Positions 1 to 4,046 of a DNA stretch of 7,772 nucleotides are shown piece by piece. The notes beneath the pieces were generated by a model that was given only the letters and a program-made list of their open reading frames with translations, did no database searches and had not been told where the DNA came from. The stretch covers positions 1 to 7,772 of the forward strand of contig DVOT01000102.1 of NCBI GenBank assembly GCA_018713425.1, read 5' to 3'. The DNA comes from Alectryocaccomicrobium faecavium (GTDB taxonomy: Bacteria > Bacillota > Clostridia > Christensenellales > Aristaeellaceae). The translations under genes were made by a program, and so were the position numbers. The first letter of the stretch is position 1; every line of letters starts with the position of its first letter.

Positions 1-1
1 C

Positions 2-682
2 CTGTATTTCAAGGGCAACACGGGGCACGCGCTGGACGTGGGCCACGTGGAAATGTACATCGGCAACGGGCAGATCTGCGGGCACGGCAGCGGCACGGGG
101 CCGAAAATCAAGGACATGCGCGAATACTGCCGGAGCCGGGCGGACAGCCGCAGGCGATATTTCATGACCATCCGCTGGGTGGCGGATGGGCAGGCGGACG
201 GCGATATGGGCGGCGCGCTGGGCGAGCGGTTGCTCAAGCGGGGGTGCACGGGTGCGGACGTGAAGGAGCTACAAACGCAGCTTCTAGCTCTGGGCTATAT
301 GATTTCGGAGCACGGGGCGGACGGGGAATTCGGCGTGGAGACGCAGCGGGCGGTACAGGCGTTCCAGCGCGACCACGCGCTCCTGCCTGACGGCGAATAT
401 GGCGAGCTAACGCACGCCGCGCTGATGACCGCGCTCTCGGAGATAGAGGGCGAGACCGGAGATGAGGAGGCGGAAACGCCGGGGGAAAGCGCGCCCATGG
501 TCCTGATCACGGGCGGCAGCGTCAACGCGCGCAAGGGCCCGACCACGGGATACGGCATCCTCACCGTCGTACATAAGGGCGGCCGGTATCCGCACATCGC
601 CACGGCGCGAAACGGCTGGCACTGCATCGCCATCGGCGACGGCACCGCCTGGGTGAGCGACAAATACGCGGAGGTACGCTGA
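2..682 (+). CDS. Phage endolysin, NlpC/P60 + PG-binding + SH3 domains (5' truncated by window)
   Basis: This is the C-terminal 226 residues of a cell-wall hydrolase; the reading frame is open to the left edge, so the catalytic Cys is outside the window. Visible residues 1-45 match the end of an NlpC/P60 cysteine peptidase/amidase domain: the stretch GHVEMYIGNG contains the expected catalytic His (visible residue 15), and a polar residue follows at His28 in CGHGSG. Residues about 77-143 form a PG_binding_1 repeat, with the typical pattern GADVKELQTQLLALGY followed by DGEFGVETQRAVQAFQ. An acidic linker leads to a bacterial SH3 domain at about 166-226 (GSVNARKGP...GWHCIAIG...AWVSDKYAEV). The likely role is cleaving host peptidoglycan at the end of the lytic cycle. 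Two cell-wall-binding modules behind one catalytic domain are common in Clostridia phages. It lies 3 bases before the next gene, consistent with one transcript. Confidence 0.88.
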   Translation: MYFKGNTGHALDVGHVEMYIGNGQICGHGSGTGPKIKDMREYCRSRADSRRRYFMTIRWVADGQADGDMGGALGERLLKRGCTGADVKELQTQLLALGYMISEHGADGEFGVETQRAVQAFQRDHALLPDGEYGELTHAALMTALSEIEGETGDEEAETPGESAPMVLITGGSVNARKGPTTGYGILTVVHKGGRYPHIATARNGWHCIAIGDGTAWVSDKYAEVR

Positions 683-685
683 CCG

Positions 686-988
686 ATGGAAAATCTTTCT
701 GTAACCTGGGAAACCGCGCTGGCCATTTTCGGCGGAGTGGCGGTGATCGCGGGCGGAGTGAAGGTGATCGCGAACCTGTTTTCGCCGTACAAAAAGCTCA
801 AGGCGCAGGCGGACGAGCACGACCGCAAGTTGGAAAAGGACTACCGGCGGCTCACCGACCTGGAAGAGGAAAACCGCGCTTTCGCCCGCGCGCTGCTGGC
901 CCTACTGGACCACGAAATCACGGGCAACAGCGTGGACAAGCTCAAGGACGCCCGCGCGGCGTTACAAACGTATTTGATTGAGAAATAG
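686..988 (+). CDS. Small phage membrane/coiled-coil protein of the lysis module
   Basis: A 100-residue protein I cannot assign to a named family with certainty. Residues about 8-32 are hydrophobic (LAIFGGVAVIAGGVKVIANL) and fit one membrane segment. Residues about 35-70 are highly charged and helical, with heptad-like leucines, as in a coiled coil. The C-terminus (LLDHEITGNSVDKLKDARA) resembles a pattern I recall from small proteins beside holins and endolysins of gut phages. The layout of an N-terminal membrane helix plus a charged helix is like BhlA/UviB-type accessory holins, whereas XhlA has the reverse order. The start codon follows GGAGGT at 670-675 with a somewhat long spacer, and the gene begins 3 bases after the endolysin stop. 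It probably assists holin or lysis timing, but this is inferred from position. Confidence 0.75.
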   Translation: MENLSVTWETALAIFGGVAVIAGGVKVIANLFSPYKKLKAQADEHDRKLEKDYRRLTDLEEENRAFARALLALLDHEITGNSVDKLKDARAALQTYLIEK

Positions 989-1000
989 GAGGGATCTCTC

Positions 1001-1309
1001 ATGATCGATTTGACGCCCATCTTCGAGGCGATCCTCGCGCTGCTGGCGACGCTGGTGACGTACAAGCTGATCCCGTGGATCAAGGCGCGCACCACGGCGG
1101 AGCAGCAATCGCTGCTCGCGGCTACGGTCAGGACGCTGGTGTACGCGGCGGAGCAGCTCTACGGCGCGGGCAAGGGCGCGGAAAAGCTCGATTACGTGAT
1201 CAAGGAGCTGGAAGCGCGCGGCTTCACCGCCGACCGCGCCGCCATTGAGGCCGCCGTCAAGGAGCAACTAGGGCAGCTGGGAAAAGAAAAAAGCAACGCG
1301 ACGGCATGA
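1001..1309 (+). CDS. Phage holin, LLH family
   Basis: A 102-residue protein with a single hydrophobic segment at residues about 5-25 (FEAILALLATLVTYKLIPWI), followed by a long amphipathic, charged C-terminal region (AEQQSLLAATVRTLVYAAEQ, then a repeat of KELEARGFTADRAAIEAAVK type). This layout and the phrase on either side of YAAEQLYG match the LLH holin family (Lactobacillus phage LL-H type) as I know it. Holins accumulate in the cytoplasmic membrane and form lesions that release the endolysin. A strong AGGAGGG at 987-993 overlaps the upstream stop codon and lies 7 bases before the ATG, fixing the start and suggesting translational coupling. Unusually, the holin lies after the endolysin; many phages have the reverse order. 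The family call is fairly sure, the pore function inferred. Confidence 0.82.
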   Translation: MIDLTPIFEAILALLATLVTYKLIPWIKARTTAEQQSLLAATVRTLVYAAEQLYGAGKGAEKLDYVIKELEARGFTADRAAIEAAVKEQLGQLGKEKSNATA

Positions 1310-1441
1310 ATGGGCCGGACGCTTTGGCCGCTTTTCAGTGCAACTTTCGTGCAACTTTATAATCCGCAAACAAGTGCTATAGGCCGCTAAAACCCAGTAA
1401 AATCAAGGCTTTTCCGGGGCGCAAAATCAATTTTCATTACA
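1310..1441. other. Gene-free prophage end before the att core
   Basis: No reading frame with a ribosome binding site was seen. The stretch becomes markedly more AT-rich than its flanks towards the tRNA fragment. It contains the tandem GTGCAACTTT repeat and no convincing terminator after the holin: a GGCC/GGCC pair at about 1314-1330 is too short to count. This is where integrase arm-binding sites would be expected. Confidence 0.5.
1338..1358. repeat. Tandem direct repeat GTGCAACTTT x2
   Basis: GTGCAACTTT occurs at 1338-1347 and again at 1349-1358 with one C between, giving an 11-base period. It lies about 85-105 bases from the proposed att core, on the phage side. Short direct repeats at this distance are typical of arm-type binding sites for tyrosine integrases. 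The repeat is seen directly; the integrase role is inference. Confidence 0.45.
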
Positions 1442-1485
1442 TGGGGTTCAAGAGGCCGGAAGTTCGAATCTTCTCACCCAGACCA
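1442..1485 (+). other. Prophage attachment site: displaced 3' part of a tRNA gene (probably tRNA-Pro, GGG)
   Basis: The sequence reads as the 3' half of a tRNA. U33 is at 1442, a GGG anticodon position at 1443-1445, the 3' anticodon-stem strand TCAAG at 1448-1452 and the variable loop AGGCC at 1453-1457. The T arm is GGAAG-TTCGAAT-CTTCT at 1458-1474 (all five pairs form, one G-T). The 3' acceptor strand CACCCAG is at 1475-1481, with ACCA at 1482-1485. No 5' half exists upstream: neither the expected CTGGGTG acceptor strand nor the anticodon-stem partner CTTGA is present. Variable loop and acceptor resemble Clostridia tRNA-Pro. A lone tRNA 3' half next to phage lysis genes and followed by a terminator is best explained as the prophage-host junction. 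The intact tRNA should lie at the other prophage end. The isoacceptor is less certain because the left limit of the core is unknown. Confidence 0.72.
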
Positions 1486-1487
1486 GC

Positions 1488-1528
1488 AAAAAGCCGAGGA
1501 ACGGGAAAATTTGGTTCCTCGGCTTTTT
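1488..1528. terminator. Strong intrinsic terminator, bidirectional
   Basis: A perfect 15-bp inverted repeat has arms 1488-1502 (AAAAAGCCGAGGAAC) and 1514-1528, an 11-base loop, and a T run at 1524-1529. It begins two bases after the tRNA CCA, so it is presumably the original terminator of the tRNA gene. The A run on its left arm supplies a U tract on the other strand, so it can also stop transcription from the convergent EamA transporter gene, which ends at 1558. Confidence 0.92.
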
Positions 1529-1557
1529 TGCGCAATTTTGGCAGGATGCATACTGCG

Positions 1558-2418
1558 CTATACCAATAGCAGCAGCGTACCCGCCACTATGCCCGCCAGC
1601 CCCAGCCAGGCGCGGCGCGAAAGCTTTTCGCGAAAGACGAGATAGGAAAACAGCACCGTGACGAGGATGCTCAACTTATCCACCGGCACCACCACGCTGG
1701 CCAGCCCATCCCGCAAGGCGCGGTAATAGCATAGCCAGCTCGCGCCCGTGGCCAGGCCGGAGAGGCAAATGAACCTCATTTCTCTGCGGCTGATATGCCG
1801 CACTTCCCGCTGTTTTCCGCTGACAAACACCATCACCCACGACATCACGAGCACCACGCAGGTGCGGATGGCCGTGCCGAGATTGGATTCCACGCCTTCG
1901 ATGCCGATTTTGCCCAAAATCGCGGTCAAGCTGGCAAACACCGCCGAGCCCAGCGCGAAGAGCAGCCAGCGCCCGCCGGGGCCGTTTTGCGCCGTTCCCG
2001 GCTTCTTTTCGATCATCAAAATCGTGCCCACGCCGATCAGCACCGTGCCGGCGCCCTTTGCCAGCGATATGCCCTCGCCCAATAGCACGGCCGCAAGCAA
2101 AATCGTGAGCACTGTGCTGGATTTGTCCACCGGAACCACTTTGTTCACATCGCCCAGCTGCAGCGCCTTAAAATAGCACAGCCAGCTTGCGCCCGTGGCC
2201 AGGCCGGAGAGGATGAGAAAGACCAGCGTTCGCGCGTCGAGCGCGCGAAGCTGATCCTGCGAGCCGACCACAAACACCATCAGCCAGGAAAAGGCCAGCA
2301 CCACAACCGTGCGGATCGCGGTGGCCACGGTGGAATCCGTCTGGCGGATGCCGCACTTTGCCAAAATCGACGTTACGCCCGCGAACAGCGCGGAGCCAAA
2401 CGCGAAAACGAGCCACAT
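1558..2418 (-). CDS. EamA/DMT-superfamily transporter (two EamA repeats)
   Basis: A 286-residue membrane protein of about ten hydrophobic segments, made of two homologous EamA domains (residues about 1-135 and 148-286). Both halves start alike (FALGSA/FAFGSA, then a TSILAK or TAILGK turn). Both contain AIRT, the identical SGLATGASWLCY, and VVPVDK. Family members export or import small metabolites such as amino acids or sugars; the substrate cannot be read from sequence. A start at 2418 is preferred over an upstream in-frame ATG at 2424 and over 2451. GGGAGG at 2426-2431 sits 7 bases before the 2418 ATG but only 1 base before 2424, and the protein then begins MWLVFAFGSA, as family members do. 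The gene lies 110 bases downstream of the alcohol dehydrogenase on the same strand, separated by hairpins, so it may be partly co-transcribed. It ends just before the strong terminator at 1488-1528. An unusual near-identical DNA segment links its two halves. Confidence 0.93.
   Translation of the reverse strand: MWLVFAFGSALFAGVTSILAKCGIRQTDSTVATAIRTVVVLAFSWLMVFVVGSQDQLRALDARTLVFLILSGLATGASWLCYFKALQLGDVNKVVPVDKSSTVLTILLAAVLLGEGISLAKGAGTVLIGVGTILMIEKKPGTAQNGPGGRWLLFALGSAVFASLTAILGKIGIEGVESNLGTAIRTCVVLVMSWVMVFVSGKQREVRHISRREMRFICLSGLATGASWLCYYRALRDGLASVVVPVDKLSILVTVLFSYLVFREKLSRRAWLGLAGIVAGTLLLLV
1726..1765. repeat. Intragenic 40-bp repeat, copy 1 (second half of EamA gene)
   Basis: This 40-base segment matches 2173-2212 at 38 of 40 positions, differing only at 1732 (T/C) and 1741 (C/T). 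The copies lie 447 bases (149 codons) apart in the same frame and encode the SGLATGASWLCY region in each half of the transporter. Confidence 0.85.
2173..2212. repeat. Intragenic 40-bp repeat, copy 2 (first half of EamA gene)
   Basis: Partner of the copy at 1726-1765, with 38/40 identical bases. The identity stops abruptly on both sides, whereas the rest of the two EamA halves has diverged clearly at the DNA level. It could reflect gene conversion between the repeats or strong constraint on this loop. Confidence 0.85.
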
Positions 2419-2425
2419 ATCCATG

Positions 2426-2431
2426 CCTCCC
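2426..2431 (-). promoter_or_regulatory. Ribosome binding site deciding the EamA transporter start
   Basis: GGGAGG (minus strand) is followed by two in-frame ATGs. The nearer one (2424) is 1 base away and cannot be served; the second (2418) is 7 bases from GGAGG. A small GCGGC/GCCGC hairpin (2433-2447) lies directly upstream of the site. Confidence 0.75.
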
Positions 2432-2478
2432 AGCGGCTGCCGGCCGCCCATTCCAAACGGAAAAAATTTTCAGCGCGC

Positions 2479-2518
2479 AAAGCGAAGAGAGGCCGTTCGC
2501 TTTTGAACAGCCTCTCTT
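2479..2518 (-). terminator. Overlapping hairpins after the alcohol dehydrogenase gene (weak terminator or attenuator)
   Basis: On the minus strand a 14-bp stem (arms 2505-2518 and 2485-2498, one G-U pair, loop AAAAGC) begins 11 bases past the fucO-like stop. A second, mutually exclusive 8-bp stem uses its loop and 3' arm (2496-2503) with 2479-2486 (AAAGCGAA/TTCGCTTT). No continuous U run follows directly; the T-rich stretch comes about 15 bases later. It may be a partial terminator letting some transcription into the EamA gene. The pairing is seen directly; function is inferred. Confidence 0.6.
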
Positions 2519-2528
2519 GCGGCTGGAA

Positions 2529-3677
2529 TCAGATCAGCTTGCGGTACAGCTGCGCGATTTCTTCCACGCTGGTATCGCGCGGGTTGCCCGGGCGGCAAGC
2601 GTCCGCGTAGGCGGATTCGGCGAGGAAGGGGATGTCCGCTTCCTTCACGATCTCCTTGAGGTCCTCGGGGATGCCCACGTCCTTGGAAAGCTGGCGCACC
2701 GCGTCGATCGCGGCCTTGCGGTATTCTTCCTGGCTCATGGTTTCCGTGCCCTTGACGCCCATGGCGGCGGCGATGTACTTATACTTATCCCCGGTGCAGG
2801 GCGCGTTGTATTCCATCACGGTGGGCAGGATGATCGCGTTCGCCACGCCGTGCGGCGTGTCGTACAGCGCGCCCAGCGGGTGCGCCATGGAGTGCACAAT
2901 GCCCAGGCCCACGTTGGAGAAGCCCATGCCCGCGATGTACTGGCCCAGCGCCATGCCCGCGCGGCCTTCGGGCGTGTTCGCCACGGCGGCGCGCAGCTCG
3001 CGGGAGATGATTTCGATGGCCTTTAAGTGCATCATATCCGTCATTTCCCAGGCGCCCTTGGTGATATAGCCCTCGATGGCGTGGGTGAGCGCGTCCATGC
3101 CGGTGGCGGCGGTGAGGCCCTTGGGCATGGAGGACATCATATCCGGGTCGATCACGGCGACCACGGGAATGTCATGCGTGTCCACGCACACGAACTTGCG
3201 GTTCTTTTCCACATCGGTGATCACGTAGTTGATGGTCACTTCGGCGGCGGTGCCCGCCGTGGTCGGCACGGCGATGGTGAACACGGCCGGGTTCTTGGTG
3301 GCCGCCGTGCCTTCCAGCGAGCGCACATCCGCGAATTCCGGGTTGTTCACGATGATGCCGATGGCCTTGCCCGTGTCCATGGCCGAGCCGCCGCCCACGG
3401 AAACGATGTAGTCCGCGCCGGAGGCCTGGAACGCCTTCACGCCGGTCTGCACGTTTTCGATGGTGGGGTTGGGCTTCACGTTGGAATACAGCTCATAGGC
3501 CAGGCCGTTCTTTTCCAGCACGGTGAGCACCTTCTGCGTGACGCCGAATTTCACCAAATCCGGATCCGTGCACACAAAGGCCTTCGTGAGCCTGCGGGCT
3601 TTTGCTTCATTCGCGATTTCTTCGATCGCGCCCTTGCCGTGGTAGCTGATTTGATTGAGCACAATGCGGTTTGCCAT
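2529..3677 (-). CDS. fucO: Lactaldehyde reductase / iron-containing alcohol dehydrogenase (FucO-like)
   Basis: A 382-residue group III iron-dependent alcohol dehydrogenase. It follows E. coli FucO closely from end to end, including NNPEFADVRSLEG, PTTAGTAAEVTINYVITD, ATGMDALTHAIEGYIT and ALGQYIAGMGFSNVGLG. FucO reduces L-lactaldehyde to 1,2-propanediol with NADH in anaerobic fucose and rhamnose breakdown. The dinucleotide-binding GGGS is at residues 95-98 with Asp101. The metal ligands are Asp195, His199, His262 and His276, all present, so the enzyme should be active. The start at 3677 is chosen over 3683 because GGAGG (3685-3689) is 7 bases from it but 1 base from the other, and the length then equals the family norm. 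No fucose or rhamnose kinase or aldolase genes are in the window. Instead it is divergent from a glycyl radical enzyme, so it may reduce that enzyme's aldehyde product. The subfamily is sure; the physiological substrate is less so. Confidence 0.93.
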   Translation of the reverse strand: MANRIVLNQISYHGKGAIEEIANEAKARRLTKAFVCTDPDLVKFGVTQKVLTVLEKNGLAYELYSNVKPNPTIENVQTGVKAFQASGADYIVSVGGGSAMDTGKAIGIIVNNPEFADVRSLEGTAATKNPAVFTIAVPTTAGTAAEVTINYVITDVEKNRKFVCVDTHDIPVVAVIDPDMMSSMPKGLTAATGMDALTHAIEGYITKGAWEMTDMMHLKAIEIISRELRAAVANTPEGRAGMALGQYIAGMGFSNVGLGIVHSMAHPLGALYDTPHGVANAIILPTVMEYNAPCTGDKYKYIAAAMGVKGTETMSQEEYRKAAIDAVRQLSKDVGIPEDLKEIVKEADIPFLAESAYADACRPGNPRDTSVEEIAQLYRKLI

Positions 3678-3684
3678 ATTCATT

Positions 3685-3689
3685 CCTCC
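3685..3689 (-). promoter_or_regulatory. Ribosome binding site deciding the fucO-like start
   Basis: GGAGG on the minus strand is followed by ATG at 3683 (1-base gap) and ATG at 3677 (7-base gap), so only 3677 has functional spacing. Confidence 0.75.
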
Positions 3690-3708
3690 ATATCCTGTGT
3701 TTTTAAAT

Positions 3709-3717
3709 AGTATACCA
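3709..3717 (-). promoter_or_regulatory. Extended -10 promoter of the fucO-like gene
   Basis: The minus strand reads TGGTATACT: a near-consensus TATACT with the TGn extension. A matching -35 is poor (GATTTT at 17-base spacing), which extended -10 promoters tolerate. The RNA would start near 3702, giving a leader of about 25 bases. The GGCA-type inverted repeat at 3724-3744 covers the -35 position and could be an operator. Confidence 0.6.
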
Positions 3718-3874
3718 CAAAATGGCAGGAAAAAATCCCTTGCCGCAAATCTTTATGGGGTCTGCACAAGCATAGGAGCACTGGGCAGCTTTCTGCACGC
3801 GGAAATTTACGTTGGCAGGCTTGCAACGGGGCGGGAATTTTGGTGCAATCCGCGGAATAACCCGCGATCTTCTG

Positions 3875-3909
3875 GGCGGCGAAATCGCGAAACATGCGGT
3901 TTCGCCGCC
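3875..3909. repeat. 14-bp stem hairpin / inverted repeat upstream of the glycyl radical enzyme
   Basis: Arms GGCGGCGAAATCGC (3875-3888) and GCGGTTTCGCCGCC (3896-3909) pair throughout with one T-G, enclosing the loop GAAACAT. It lies about 60 bases upstream of the plus-strand promoter, outside both predicted leaders. No U run follows on either strand, so a plain terminator is unlikely. It could be a protein-binding palindrome or part of an unannotated RNA. Confidence 0.7.
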
Positions 3910-3967
3910 TGACCTTTTGGCTTTATAGGGCCTGCGCCGTTCCGCGCCCATTATTTTGCCGCTCCCA

Positions 3968-3996
3968 TTGAAAAGGCAACCATTCTATGATACAAT
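3968..3996 (+). promoter_or_regulatory. Promoter of the glycyl radical enzyme operon
   Basis: TTGAAA (3968-3973), a 17-base spacer and TACAAT (3991-3996), with a TGn extension (3988-3990), form a near-ideal sigma-A promoter. Transcription should begin around 4003, giving a leader of about 44 bases before the ATG at 4047. Confidence 0.75.
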
Positions 3997-4033
3997 CATT
4001 GGGAAACAATCGCCGGCGGCATTCTGCGGCAAA

Positions 4034-4038
4034 GGAGG
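4034..4038 (+). promoter_or_regulatory. Ribosome binding site deciding the glycyl radical enzyme start
   Basis: AGGAGG at 4033-4038 lies 8 bases before the ATG at 4047. An ATG at 4039 touches the site and is out of frame. An upstream in-frame ATG at 3987 overlaps the -10 element and has no binding site, so it is rejected as start. Confidence 0.85.
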
Positions 4039-4046
4039 ATGGCGGC

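Larger units (their letters stand above)
1..1485. mobile_element. Right end of an integrated prophage (lysis module to att site)
   Basis: Three closely spaced plus-strand genes (endolysin, small coiled-coil membrane protein, LLH-type holin) form a phage lysis module. They are followed by a gene-free stretch and then by an isolated 3' portion of a tRNA gene with its terminator. A lysis module next to a partial tRNA is the usual layout of a prophage end, because tyrosine integrases commonly recombine within tRNA 3' halves. The genes beyond the terminator are ordinary metabolic and transport genes, so the host boundary is placed at the tRNA fragment. The left end, including integrase and structural genes, lies outside the window. 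The prophage call is an inference from layout; whether it is intact cannot be judged. Confidence 0.75.
3678..4046. other. Divergent intergenic region between fucO-like gene and glycyl radical enzyme gene
   Basis: A 369-base stretch without a credible gene; short open frames here lack ribosome binding sites and family resemblance. It holds an extended -10 promoter at each end (3709-3717 minus, 3968-3996 plus). An imperfect inverted repeat GGCAGGA/TCC(CT)TGCC (3724-3744) overlies the fucO -35 position. A small CGCGG/CCGCG hairpin lies at 3851-3866 and a long hairpin at 3875-3909. Its size leaves room for a regulator-binding region or a small RNA; no known riboswitch was recognised. Confidence 0.6.

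Noticed and set aside
295..828. Minus-strand open frames across the lysis genes
   Set aside because: They overlap well-supported plus-strand genes, have no ribosome binding site and show low-complexity shadow composition.
1314..1335. A terminator directly after the holin gene
   Set aside because: Only a 4-bp GGCC/GGCC pair followed by a short T run; too weak to call.
1370..1485. A complete tRNA gene ending at 1485
   Set aside because: No CTGGGTG acceptor strand, D arm or 5' anticodon-stem strand CTTGA occurs upstream; only the 3' half is present.
3750..3910. A cobalamin or other known riboswitch upstream of the glycyl radical enzyme
   Set aside because: A GCACTGGG stretch recalls part of the cobalamin element, but the other conserved blocks are missing and the region lies upstream of the predicted transcription start.
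3680..3951. Small open frames in the divergent intergenic region, on both strands
   Set aside because: No ribosome binding sites and no recognisable domains; they overlap the promoters and hairpins.
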